DNA of 64,000 nucleotides from Gracilariopsis chorda (Eukaryota > Rhodophyta > Florideophyceae > Gracilariales > Gracilariaceae). The stretch covers positions 62,001-126,000 of the forward strand of contig NBIV01000103.1 in the NCBI GenBank assembly GCA_003194525.1, in the 5' to 3' direction. This document shows, in pieces, positions 33,929 through 44,758 of the stretch. The notes beneath the pieces are model-generated. The model saw only the letters and a program-made list of their open reading frames with translations. It was not told where the DNA came from and made no database searches. Each line of letters starts with the position of its first letter. Positions within the stretch are counted from its first letter, which is position 1. A program made the translations under genes and the position numbers.

Positions 33929-35624
33929 GTTGTGGAGATGAGGAGAGCAGTATCTAGTGGGGCGAGAAATGGAAAGAGACGATGAAGGGAGACAGCATTA
34001 AAAGCGAGAAAAAAAGTCACGCATACAGCAATGCTGGCAATAGCGTGATGGCTGCGTGGTGACTCATCCACCGGGCAACTGACATGGCACGCCACGTCTG
34101 TTGTATCGCTCGGAGCAAAGAGTGGTGTGTAACGAAGGGTGGCAGAATTGAACTGGCCAGTCAATGTAAGAGTTACCCTACCAAAGGTAGCCTTCTGCCC
34201 ATCAAAATTAATGGACCGCCTTTGATGGCGCTGGCAACTCCTCGGTATTCAAAGTACCTGAAGATTTTTGATCGAAACCTGTCGCTTGTTTCGAAGCACT
34301 GCAACGGCATTCACTCAATTTTCGGTAACCAAATCAGCTTGTTGGCCATATAAGGATTGTACCGCATGCGCTACAGGCCCACTTCACCTCAGCGACACTG
34401 CAGCTTCCTGAATACGGGATTGGATACGAAAACAGACACACATGCAAAAACTTTTGGCTGGAAGGAGTACAAAACTGTGCCTCCTTCCAACGGTTAAAAC
34501 CCGGGTTGGAATCTTTGTCAAAGAAGAAAAGCCGTGTAAACCACGTGATGTGAAAGCTTCGTTTGATACATCGTACTTTCATCTGAGACTATTATTAACC
34601 ACATTTTCCAGGCGCACAGGTCGAGCTTCCCTAAGAACGTGACAGCTTGTGCGCAGCTGTTGCTGCGAAGGCTGGCAGCAAAAATCCAACAATCACACGA
34701 GAGGAAGCCCTTTCCATCGTGACATCATGGTTACCTTCAGCGGTTTCTGTATGCTGCTTTGAGACAGCTAATTAGCCCTGTTGGCCTTTTGAAGTTTACC
34801 TCTTGTTTCACATCTGTACAATTGTTCCAACCTCGTGCGGAAGAGAAGTTCATCGTTTGTGAGACAGAACGTGCTCCCCTGGCCGCCGTGCTTCACGTGC
34901 GTCGGCGGCCGTGGTGCCTTTTATTTGGAATTGCGGCCGTGCTTGCCGCCTGTGCACTGTAGGCCGCTACTCGGCGTCTCAGTTTGCACAGTGTGAGGAG
35001 GGCTAGATAATTGTAGTAGCTCATTACAAGTATCGCTGGACACGCTTGCATCCGTGTCTGGCCGGACACTTTTGTAGCCCAGTCGTCTCACAATCACACG
35101 TCCAATGCAATCGGCAGAGAAGCTGCAGTGAGCCTTCGCAGGAGGTCAGCGCTTGGTTAATATAGGCTACTGATACAACTCTGCGGTTACGATCGACAGG
35201 ATACGCTACCATATCATACGGGACGTGTTCACGTTCGCTCCAACGATGCGCGCAAATTACTCCATGAAGTGGCTTTTTGCAATTTCGTACCCGTACAGCC
35301 ACTTACAAGGGTACGAAGCTCACTTGAACCGTTTGGTCCTCCTAATCGACACCGTCAACAAAACTATCGGTGCAAGTGTGCTCACAGTTTCTACCCAGAG
35401 AGTACAATTATACTGGAGTCATCCAGAACATTTATGCCAGCAAAAACGCCAATGCACTGCTGTCGTTCTGCCGTAGTACTTACTACTCCTTTTAAGATGA
35501 GCCTCTACTCCAACAACCCTGTGAACACTAGATAGCCGAAGACTGTTCTCCACACTGCCTACCACTAACGCTCCATTTTACCCTCACCATCTAACAAGAC
35601 CTTTAATCCTCCACAATTTCGAAA
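33929..35624. other. Intergenic region between divergent host genes
   Basis: About 1.7 kb containing the upstream regions of the minus-strand membrane protein and the plus-strand secreted protein. I see no further gene; short frames here have no family signature. Around 34885-34960 repeated gccgtgctt...gccg motifs make a GC-rich patch. Confidence 0.45.
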
Positions 35625-36812
35625 ATGACCCAAACAAAACCAACCTCTCAGCTTTCTGTTCTTTTCCTCTTCCTTTTCGCCGCCCTTGCTTTACCAGTAT
35701 CAACCACGCCTCTGGTAGTAGCAAACATCTCACCATCTGGAATGAACTTTTCTCCTTGTCGAAGTGACTCCCAGTGCAAGGGTAATCGGCAATGCCTGTC
35801 TCTAGTCTCACGAGTAGCCCCCTCAAAATGCGTCGACGACCTCTACTGCGGTTGCGTACCTCGAGGAGAAGGAACGTGGCGATGTTCGCCAGACGGTTCA
35901 TGCGATATCAATGAAACTTGCATGCCCCTGCCTGATTTCTTTCCATCTGATAGGGTTTGTGTTGATAACTCACAAATCGTTACCCTTGAAAACCAATTGA
36001 CGTGCACTCGTGAAGAGGATTGCAGACGTGTGAATCAAACATGTTTGAAGTTTTTGGATGGTAGCGGATTCTGTGTCGCTAAATACTCTGGGTATGAGCC
36101 CTCTGATGCGGCGGCTTCCGAAGAACCAGTGCATGGCGAGACGGACCAAGCAGGGAACGATAATATCGAAACAGAACCTTTGCCATCTCCGATAGAATCC
36201 GTCGTTCAAGAAGATGACCCGGCAGATATCCTTGCCTCTCCTGGTTTGCTTGCCGACGAAAGTGAGCTCGATGAACTGCTCGAAGGCTCCTCGGAAGCGT
36301 TTGGTGATGCTGAAACCTTTGATGATCAGATCATTGCCAGTGCTGAACCCATTTTTGTAAATGTGCTATTGGATGATGAGAACCTGCTTTCAGATAGCGA
36401 ATCTGAGATTGATGCGCAAGCCGATGTAGCTCAAGCGCAACAACCGCAAGCTAGCGAAGAACCGGTGGAACAGTCGTGCATCGCCGTTCATCACTTGAAA
36501 GGGGAACGCTTAAAGAACGCGCTGCTGTACAAGAGCGACGTATTGGCTCGGGTTTTGTGCGACGAAAACGAAAGCTGCGCCACACCAGGCCACATGGTGA
36601 TATACCGAGAACGGGCAATGATGATGCGTTCATATTGTGAGCTTGCGGGCAAGTGCACGGAAAGATTTCTGAAAGTGAACGGATTGAAGTACGAAAGGGG
36701 CAAACGAGTGGGGTCTTTGAGTGATGGATTGAGTTTTAGTGCACTTGCAGCTCGTTTTGAATCGAAGATGGAGGAGTTGGTGCTGAAGACGGCTGTACAT
36801 ATCGGTCTATAA
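35625..36812 (+). CDS. Secreted protein with three cysteine repeats and an acidic linker, unknown family
   Basis: 395 residues, no intron; the ATG has an A at -3 (aaaATGA). A signal peptide lies at about 1-28 (LSVLFLFLFAALALPVS). Three short Cys repeats of the form C-x5-C-x5/6-C-x(9-12)-C follow (about 45-145: CRSDSQCKGNRQC, CSPDGSCDINETC, CTREEDCRRVNQTC). A very acidic, Asp/Glu/Ser-rich linker of about 130 residues (about 155-285) leads to a C-terminal domain of about 110 residues (CIAVHHLKGERLKNALLY, CDENESCATPGHMVIYRE, SYCELAGKC). I know no family with this layout. It is probably exported to the cell wall or extracellular space. It lies between the two paralogous membrane proteins, which hints at, but does not prove, a shared surface role. 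Confidence 0.72.
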   Translation: MTQTKPTSQLSVLFLFLFAALALPVSTTPLVVANISPSGMNFSPCRSDSQCKGNRQCLSLVSRVAPSKCVDDLYCGCVPRGEGTWRCSPDGSCDINETCMPLPDFFPSDRVCVDNSQIVTLENQLTCTREEDCRRVNQTCLKFLDGSGFCVAKYSGYEPSDAAASEEPVHGETDQAGNDNIETEPLPSPIESVVQEDDPADILASPGLLADESELDELLEGSSEAFGDAETFDDQIIASAEPIFVNVLLDDENLLSDSESEIDAQADVAQAQQPQASEEPVEQSCIAVHHLKGERLKNALLYKSDVLARVLCDENESCATPGHMVIYRERAMMMRSYCELAGKCTERFLKVNGLKYERGKRVGSLSDGLSFSALAARFESKMEELVLKTAVHIGL

Positions 36813-37650
36813 CTATCTTTTTGTGACGGCGATAACTGATTCTTAATTGTCTTAACTTGTACTTTAGAGTGTAGCTGCAATAGACAACTAAATGTATTTC
36901 ATTGTAACTTATGAAAACCTGCGGCGAAGAAACGTATGAGACGCATATCTTACTGTGTATGCTGCTTTGAATAATGAATAATTAGTGCTGTGGAACAGCC
37001 CAACAAACTGCGTCTCAGCGTGCGGGACAATATTCGCCGTTTCACAAAACAAAGCGCTGCATGCTGCTATTTACTGGATGTGACACTGAGTTTGTGCCCC
37101 TTCAAACGCATAGGGCGTTCCGGGCTCTGTGTATAATCCATGTGGCGCCAGCCAAAGTGGGCATAATGCACAATGCAGACAAAGTAACTTGAGCGGGAAA
37201 TCCAGCACCGCTTTGCCAAGTGAAGGGCAGCTTCCGATGCCTGAAGATCAAGCTTACACAAAGCAAAAAGTGCTCGAGAATAAAGCTACCAAGGGCATTG
37301 TTGCTGTTTTCCACATTCGGATGAACACGAAGAACAAAGTAGCTGCTACGCAAGAGTTGGCAGTTTCCGGAATACTTGAGCTGGACTTTTTATTAAAACG
37401 GTGGCTAAAGTGCTGAGCATCCCGCAGGATGCCAGGGCCGTAGAAACGTCGAAGGAGGGGGCGCCGGTCACGGCTTAAGCGTACTGTACCGTGACACGTC
37501 ATGCAAATGAACCACACACATCACGCATCTGATCTGCGTGACGCACGTTACGCTGCCGTCGCAACTGTGTCCAAAACCAATAAATCAAACGCACCAACGT
37601 CGCGCTCTCCCGAAGTTCAGGACCCGAACCGCACGCGCGCTCCCCAAACC
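36813..37650. other. Intergenic region
   Basis: About 840 bp between two plus-strand host genes. No gene seen. An inverted pair gtcacgg/ccgtgac lies at about 37465-37496, upstream of paralogue 2. Confidence 0.45.
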
Positions 37651-39162
37651 ATGGCCGCTCTCACCCTTAACATCCCGTCAGGACTCATTAACGCAGGCGT
37701 CTACGTCCTCTTCGACGTGCTTGTGGTCGCCACTTTCGTCTCCCTTCTAGCCTCTTTTCAAGCCTGGAGAGTCTCCCGTACTCTCTTCTCCGACAATACT
37801 GTCACTGTCCGCGATTCCCGCTTCTCTTTTCTCGCGCCTGGCATTCGTTCGCTCAACTCCCACGCTCACTTGCCTCTGATCGCATGTCACGTTATCTTTC
37901 TCTGCATCATCTTCGCGCTCAACCTTGGGATCAACGGCCGAACGCGTCAAACAACCAGACCCATCTCGAGATCTTTTCTCTCCAAGCTCTCCGCTTCCGA
38001 ATTCGAATTTGGAATCGATAGACTTTCCTTCCGTCTCTTCGCGTCTTGTACCACTCCCAACTTCAACTCCTCCATGACTTACTTTCCCGTCGCATTCAAC
38101 GCTGTGCCAAATCGATCTGTCTCAGACCCCACAGGCTTTCGAGACTCCCAAGGAAAGCTCGTTCCTCTCGATGTCAACTCCTTCCAGTGTCAATCTTTCG
38201 GGAATCTACCTCCAATACTGCACGTCCCACGATGTGGCGCGACCCCGCAACAATGTACAAACGTCGTAACCGCTCCAATACACACCCTTATCGCGAATAC
38301 TATGACACCAAACTCAACTAACAAGATAACAGCTTCCAAGCCATGGCATCGGCCCACTATCTTTCTTTCTGGAAACCCCCCTCCAACCGTTCGCTTTCAC
38401 CTTCCAGCGCGTGTACATTCCCCTTCATACCACCCTAACTCTACAATGCTCACTTTCAACAGACTAATCTGCCGAGAAACACCTTATAACCCACTTCCTG
38501 ATCCCCAACGTCGTAACTCCTTTTGGCTTAACTGTATTTTCGGGAAATGGGATTCAAACGACACTCTGTTCACCTTTCGAGTCGGTCACGCAGTTGCTCC
38601 GAAACTCTCCACCCTACCAAACTCACCGACGTGGGATCAACTTCAATCTCAAAACAGTTATCTCTTTGTGAACTTCTCAGCCACCACCGCTGTGTCTACT
38701 GTCCAGTGGCCGGCGCACAAGTACGGAGAATCAGCATTTGCAGAAGCTTTGTTCGCCATCCGAAACGATCTCATGCCCGCGAAGGCCTTTCTGGACGAGC
38801 TGGTCACCCGAGCAAGTGCGCCGTCCGCTACAGGGAGCAATATCGCGTTGTTAGAACCCGTCCCGGAAAATGTTACTGACATTCACTTGGGCGCTTTCGT
38901 GTCTTATGTGATCGTTCTTTTTGCTGTGTTTATACCATATCTGGCGCTACATGTACACAGAAATGTTTTGGGTACCCCACGATTCAGAAATATTTTGGGA
39001 TATAATGGATTGGGGTCGGTTTTTATGCATGCTACAAGGTTGAGCGAGTATGGAGTCGAGGAAGGTGCTGGTGATGCGCAAGATTCAAACGGACTGAGTT
39101 TTGCATTGAGTGATTTGAGAGATTGCTATCATGGCGATGAAAGTACAGAGGGTAGCTGTTGA
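37651..39162 (+). CDS. Three-pass membrane protein of unknown family (paralogue 2)
   Basis: 503 residues, no intron. I chose ATG 37651 (accATGG context) because its first residues (MAALTLNIPSGLINAGVYVL) align with the start of paralogue 1 at 33928; the in-frame ATG at 37501 would add 50 polar residues without counterpart. TM1 is about 12-34, a basic loop follows, TM2 is about 70-93 (LIACHVIFLCIIFALNLGI), then a long Cys-bearing region (CQSFGNLPPILHVPRCG, FNRLICRETPY, FWLNCIFGKW), and TM3 is about 423-445 (AFVSYVIVLFAVFIPYLAL). The similarity to paralogue 1 runs end to end at low identity, so the duplication is old. GC content is higher than in paralogue 1. Function unknown. Confidence 0.8.
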   Translation: MAALTLNIPSGLINAGVYVLFDVLVVATFVSLLASFQAWRVSRTLFSDNTVTVRDSRFSFLAPGIRSLNSHAHLPLIACHVIFLCIIFALNLGINGRTRQTTRPISRSFLSKLSASEFEFGIDRLSFRLFASCTTPNFNSSMTYFPVAFNAVPNRSVSDPTGFRDSQGKLVPLDVNSFQCQSFGNLPPILHVPRCGATPQQCTNVVTAPIHTLIANTMTPNSTNKITASKPWHRPTIFLSGNPPPTVRFHLPARVHSPSYHPNSTMLTFNRLICRETPYNPLPDPQRRNSFWLNCIFGKWDSNDTLFTFRVGHAVAPKLSTLPNSPTWDQLQSQNSYLFVNFSATTAVSTVQWPAHKYGESAFAEALFAIRNDLMPAKAFLDELVTRASAPSATGSNIALLEPVPENVTDIHLGAFVSYVIVLFAVFIPYLALHVHRNVLGTPRFRNILGYNGLGSVFMHATRLSEYGVEEGAGDAQDSNGLSFALSDLRDCYHGDESTEGSC

Positions 39163-41116
39163 TCATATACAGTTTCTAACGTTCCAGGTTTCTTTTCGCA
39201 AGGGTAAATTCAGCAGGAAATGCAAGAGAATGGAGGCGAGAGGGACTGGTACAACCATTTTACTATCTTATAGATAGTTCAGAGCTGCAGTGACACTGCC
39301 GACGATTATGATTGAGTGCAGCTGTCCTCTACAAGGATATCTACTTGTCCTATCTCAGCACCATGGCCTCGTCAACCATAAACGGGTGTGTAGTATCATG
39401 TCCAACACTTGGACGGTTGCCAATCCATAACATGTAAACTTAGCTATTCGATACTGAACTTGGGGTAAGTAGTCATCTTACTCTTAGCTTTACGCGTATA
39501 TCGGACGAAGGGACTTAGAAGAAGTTGCTTTTCTTCGTACAGAAAGACAACTCTATTGTATTAACACCTTTCTGCAGTTCTTCGGAGTGGCGAAGCTTAC
39601 ACGTAGAAGAAAAGGATAGTGGTATCCTTTTCCATCTGTGTTCATTGGCAAGCCCAGTCCGGATATCCTTTCTCAACAAGAGCTCTTCGACAAGAGCTCT
39701 TGAACAAGAGGTCTACAGACATTTAGGGGTGCGACCGGTTTGGGCTGATAAGACGTAATCTGAATCGAAAAATCCGGCTACTGTTCGACAGGGCGGGTTG
39801 TATTGCTGTTCATTTGATTCCATGGTCCAAAATTGTGTCAACAACAAAACTTCTTTGGAAGTGAAAGGGCTGTAGAGCCAAATTGAACACGGTTGAAACG
39901 GTACAAGAACCAGCTCATCCAGCGTTTGCTTCTTCTCTCACTAATTGTGGTGGTCGATGACCGCTGGGGTTCTAGAGAGCTTTGGGACCAACGCTGATAT
40001 CTACTCTGGTACTTGTTGATACCGCCAACGATAGAAATGACACAGCCTTTCTCAATTCTGCAGTGTACTTTCCAGCTTCAACACGTAAAGGCTCAGATTC
40101 TATCGCTTTTAAAGGATGGGGCATTGCCTAAGAATTCTTAGGAATCCCTAGTTCTTAGTTGTACTGGTCAAAACTGATGCCTTCCTCACACGTTCCTGGT
40201 ACAGAACCGGACAAAATTTTCCTCAGCATGTGCATCTCCTGGGCTAGAGCTTCCAACGATGAACAGAAGCTTACCATACACTTCGGAATATTCCTGGCTT
40301 CACTTGCATCTAATGGACACACTTCTCGACGTATGCATACTCGTGTCTATCGGACCGCTGACCTCATATGAGGTCAAAACAATCAACTTTACGTTTAATT
40401 TTAGTTATTTTGATCGGAATTTTTTGCCTTTTGTAGTCCGTATAAGTTTTGCAACATGTTTTTGTATAGCAAAAATTCTAAGCTTCTGTTGTTTATGCTA
40501 GGTGAGAAGCAGAAACTTAAGACAACCAAATGGGTTGATAGAGATGTGCTTGTGAAATATGGCTAATTTACTACAGAGCTTCAGAAAACCGGCTTTTTTG
40601 ATATCAAAAACGGTTCCTGACGCGTGTATGAAAGGTTCAAAACCTTCAAAAAATAATCATTTGGCAACATTACATCCGGGCGGATAGACACTCGGATGGC
40701 CTATTAAGCGCATGTGGTCAAAAAATCCGAACAGAGACGGATTATGCTTCCTATCCTTTCTTGTCTTGAACTTTATTGCTGGTTCTACCACTTGAGTTCA
40801 GATGGATTCCCTAGACGAGGGTATTTAGGAAATTGTGACACGGAAAAGGAATGCCTGGTCACCGGAACATGCTGAATTGCCTATTCTCTACAAGCTACAT
40901 GAACAAGCGTGTTGTACGTCACTTTGTCACCCTCAGCAGAGCGAGAACACATGTGGATATTCTGACAGCACGACTTTCGCCGCTAACGTCTTTTATGGAA
41001 AGCAAGAAACAGGGGATCTCCCATCATGTCAAATCACTACTTGTCTTCATGTAGGCACTGGTGAAGTAGATTCATACGAACATATCCGATACTACATTTA
41101 TGATACCCGAATGTGC
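39163..41116. other. Intergenic region with small palindromes
   Basis: About 2 kb without a credible gene. It holds a perfect 16-bp palindrome CCTAAGAATTCTTAGG (40127-40142) and two copies of AAGAGCTCTT 14 bp apart (39678-39687 and 39692-39701). The long plus-strand open frame from 40835 runs antisense through the secreted protein gene and is a shadow. Confidence 0.45.
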
Positions 41117-41581
41117 TTAGTGGTGATAGCGGTACTTGTATGGCTTGTGGACCGGCTTGTAATACGGCTTGTAATACGGCTTGTAATACGGCTTTTTGTA
41201 GATCGGAGGGTGCTTGTAGAATGGAGGATGCTTATAGTAGTGGAAGCACTTCTTGCACTGGCAGTACTTCTTACCATAGCACCAGTCATAGTGTTTCCAG
41301 TAGTAGAAGTACTTGTAGCACTTCTTCCCCTTATACTTCCCAGGGCCGCAATAGGCACAGCGATACGATTGAATACAAATAGAGTGATCCACTGGGGACA
41401 AATCGATATCGTCAGGGGCACTATCCTCCATCGACTGCACAATGGCGCGATCGAACACCTCTAGAGGGCTCATTTCATGAGCCATCTTCTCGACCTTGTC
41501 GGATGAATCATTTTCGATTGCCGCCACTCCAAGAGAGAGGACAACGAAAGCCAGGAAAAGGCAGAGAGCAACCAACTTCAT
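41117..41581 (-). CDS. Small secreted Cys/Tyr/Lys-rich protein with KPYY repeats
   Basis: 154 residues. A clear signal peptide (MKLVALCLFLAFVVLSLGVA, cleavage about 21-23) is followed by an acidic propeptide-like stretch (about 24-68) and a mature part dominated by Tyr, Lys, His and Cys. This has 9 Cys, including CAYCGPGKYKGKKCYK and YCQCKKC, and ends in Pro/Tyr/Lys repeats (KHPPFYKHPP, then PYYK repeated). The KPYY repeats are exact 12-bp tandem units (about 41158-41195). Composition resembles structural or adhesive extracellular proteins that cross-link through Tyr; this is analogy, not homology. Likely exported to wall or mucilage. The acidic-then-basic layout suggests processing. Confidence 0.75.
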   Translation of the reverse strand: MKLVALCLFLAFVVLSLGVAAIENDSSDKVEKMAHEMSPLEVFDRAIVQSMEDSAPDDIDLSPVDHSICIQSYRCAYCGPGKYKGKKCYKYFYYWKHYDWCYGKKYCQCKKCFHYYKHPPFYKHPPIYKKPYYKPYYKPYYKPVHKPYKYRYHH

Positions 41582-44500
41582 CGGAGATAGAATATTCTAG
41601 TCACGGGCTGAGACCGGTAGCGGGTCTAGACTGACAAAAGGGTTGAGATTGGTGGGTTTGCTGCAGCGGTGCGGCTGAGATGAGAAGGCGCTGAGTGCAA
41701 CGGGCGGAGATTCTGGGTTTAAGTACACATTTTCACTCCAAGAACGAAGTTTTTGGGTTTCTACTATTATTACATATTGCATGATACAATCTGGATTGAT
41801 GCACAGGACTTGCGCATGGTAGGCTTGTTCTTTGCCGTCTGAATTTGTGTGAGCTCCTGCATCTGCAGAAAATATACCAGTTGTCTAAACTTGCGTACGT
41901 GCGTATCTGCCCATAATGCAGCAGTTTGTCTGCTCATAGGACACGATTGTTCTTCATGACTTCAGGATATGACGTTGCTGAAAAGATAGGAGGTCATCGG
42001 TCCATTAGACATTTAAGATACATAAGATTACAGCCTATGTACTTTCTGACACACTTGAGCGTTTGTTTGGTTAAAGGTTATAGTGTATGATCAAACAATA
42101 CACCCTTTATGGTGAATACTTTGGAAACGCCAATTTACAAGATGATGCCACATGTTGGGGCATACCTACCGGTTTGCGAAGCGGTATCCTCATACGAGAG
42201 ATTCTATCTGATACATGATAAGTTCTTCATTGTTCTCCCTCCGGGTTCATCTCTTTCTCACTCCGGGCAAACATGCGCTCATCGTACGCAGAGGTGTGCG
42301 ATATCGTATCGCTTCCTTAGCCTTGAGTGATACTGAACTGCAATTATGGGAACCATCGACTGCTCGCTTCAACGACGTCTTATGCCTATTGAAAGTGTCG
42401 CTCTTAAACGAAAGCCCCAAATTTCTTCCCTCAATGCCAGGTAGGCTACCCTGGGTATGGCAGGCGGAAGGAAACCGAGCCGTGAAGCAGAGCAAATACA
42501 TGAAGGTAACAGGCGCCCAAATTCGAAAACTTGTTGGGTTGTAAGTCTTCTCGTTGGGAAACGAGGTGTCACTTCCTCAATGTGTCAGAATTCCTTTGCG
42601 ATTGTCTCCTGAAGCAGTACACGTGAAGTTTGTCGGTTGATAAAAGTGTACCGACAGTACTACCTGTATGCCTGAGAACATTTCATCCACATTCCAACTT
42701 TTTCACTGACCTTCAACGTCTCGTTTTTGGTTAGGGAAGCATCCAAGCCTTCATAGCTTGATGTGTGAAGAGAAGTTATTCCAACATAAATTCCACCTCG
42801 CATAAGTCATATTCATTTAGGACATCTTGTTCTCATTGCTCTGCCTACATTGGTGAACGACATGTAAAACGGGTTAGAGCCTTTCGTGCTTACTTCTACG
42901 TTGATTATAGCGCTATCTTAAATCGTTCATTATACTTCGCAAATTGTGCCAAAATGTCGGCCGTATGAATGCAGGAGGGATATTCCCAAGCCCAAATTCA
43001 GGGCTACGCCCCGTTTGCTGTTTTCCTTATAAACGAATCGGGATCTCTTTAATCCCTCTGAGGAAATACCTTTCTTTCCATGTTCATACACTTCCTTCTT
43101 TCTGCCTTACTTTAATGCGTCGGCCAATAAAAGCGGTAATAGCGCACAAAGTTTACTGCGCACAAATCTGTTCTAGAGAAGCGAGATTATGTTTATCCAC
43201 TGCCCTTCACAAAATTGAGCTCAGTGCCTTCTTGAACTGTTGACATTGCGGACCACCCAAGAGAAAATCTTGGGGACGCGATCCACGACGCTTGTGGTTT
43301 AAAGAAGTGCCATAGATTTCTGGACAGAGGACCCCGAACATCCCTTCGACTCTATTACGCAGTTCAAAGTTTCTCAAACAATCCAAGAAAAGCACCATGA
43401 AAGCTGCACGTTATACTGCGTGAGCGAATACCCAACGTAAGGCAAATGTTCAGCGTTTGGCCTTGTAGGCCAACAGCAAGGTTTCTCTGTGCGAAGGGAT
43501 GGTCACTTTTGCTGTTTCGGTTTGTCAGCTGGAGTCATATCCTTGTCAAGCTGCACGTTCTTCTTTCCATTCGTGAAGAGGTCCTTCTCCTGTAGCCTGT
43601 GCATTAGTCGTCGTAATTCAGACAGGTATATAGCCTTAATTGAGAAGAAAGGTTTAGAGATTTGGTTAGCGGAGAGTGTCTGCGATAGTTGTACAATCGA
43701 TTGCATTCTGCAACATATGAGTCTTACACCTGTGCATCGAGATCCCGCTCGAACTGGCATGGATAATTGAGAGAAATGCCTTTATTCTTGGAGTTTGCAT
43801 CTAGCAAAATGTTCGCCACTTGACGTGCATCACAGCTTATGTCTTGTATCATAATCATTTCACAGAGTACATATCCCTTTCCTTGTTTCGAAGATGACAC
43901 CGTGGGTAAAGTTTCCATACCCATCCGGGGTTTGGCTTCTACACATGCCAGAAATCTGAAGACTCCTACAAATCTCAATAAGTTTAATTGTAGTCACATG
44001 TATCTGTGATTGTGTACGTTGGTGTGTGGGGGCGAGAGATAGTTGGTAGTCACTTCCTTTGAAGGTCGATGGGGGCCATCTATAAATCTACACGCTACTC
44101 TACTCGTTCAGAAAGCTGGCGCACATATTATGAAATGTCCTCAGCCCAATTCACTTTGTGTCGGATCCAATAGTTGACAGCACAGTCGCGCCTTTGATAC
44201 CCGAAAGTGTGCGTTAGCGCTGCATCTGTATCGTCGAAATGGATGTACACCAGTAGCACCAGAGTTGTTACAACTCGCTAGTGTTCTACCGCATGTGCGT
44301 TGTTGATTATCGAAGTTACATGTCCCTAAGAATAGCTTGTCGAGCCTATTGCATTCTGTTTGAAAAGGTAGCGGAACGTAACCCTTTACCAAGGGTAACT
44401 TTACCCTCATATACCTCTGTAAAGAACGAAACGCGCGAGATTGAAGACGGGTCATAGATTTAGACAAGGGAATCATGACAGCTGGTCCATCGCGACATCT

Positions 44501-44758
44501 ACTAGTAGTGCTGTAGGGTGAGGTTGAGATTGCAGTTATTGACTAACTTACAGGATTATTCCAAACTCTGTCTTTAAATTACACAGTTCGTAACACGGAA
44601 AGAAGCATGATGAATTGTATAGCTACAGTTTGGAAGATACAATTGTATTTGAGGTAGACGAAGTGCGGAGGAAGCGTCAGCAAGCGCAGGAAAGGGGTAA
44701 GGTTCGCGGATACCGAGTCGCGCTCGCGTCAATCAGACTATCGGTCGCGAAATTGGTA
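41582..44758. other. Gene-poor region before the Tigger element
   Basis: More than 3 kb with only short frames that lack any family signature. The frames at 42215-42544 and 43489-43770 are the longest and read poorly. No RNA gene or repeat recognised. Confidence 0.4.

Noticed and set aside
34140-34200. Possible minus-strand tRNA (ggcaga...tctgcc pairing, internal hairpins)
   Set aside because: No A box, the T arm does not pair, and it lies in the upstream region of a host gene.
40835-41464. 209-codon plus-strand open frame rich in Val/Leu/Arg
   Set aside because: It is antisense to the Tyr/Lys-rich secreted protein; its repeats mirror the KPYY codons, and the minus-strand gene has a real signal peptide.
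42215-42544. 109-codon frame upstream of nothing recognisable
   Set aside because: No signal peptide, motif or repeat; length is within chance for this region.
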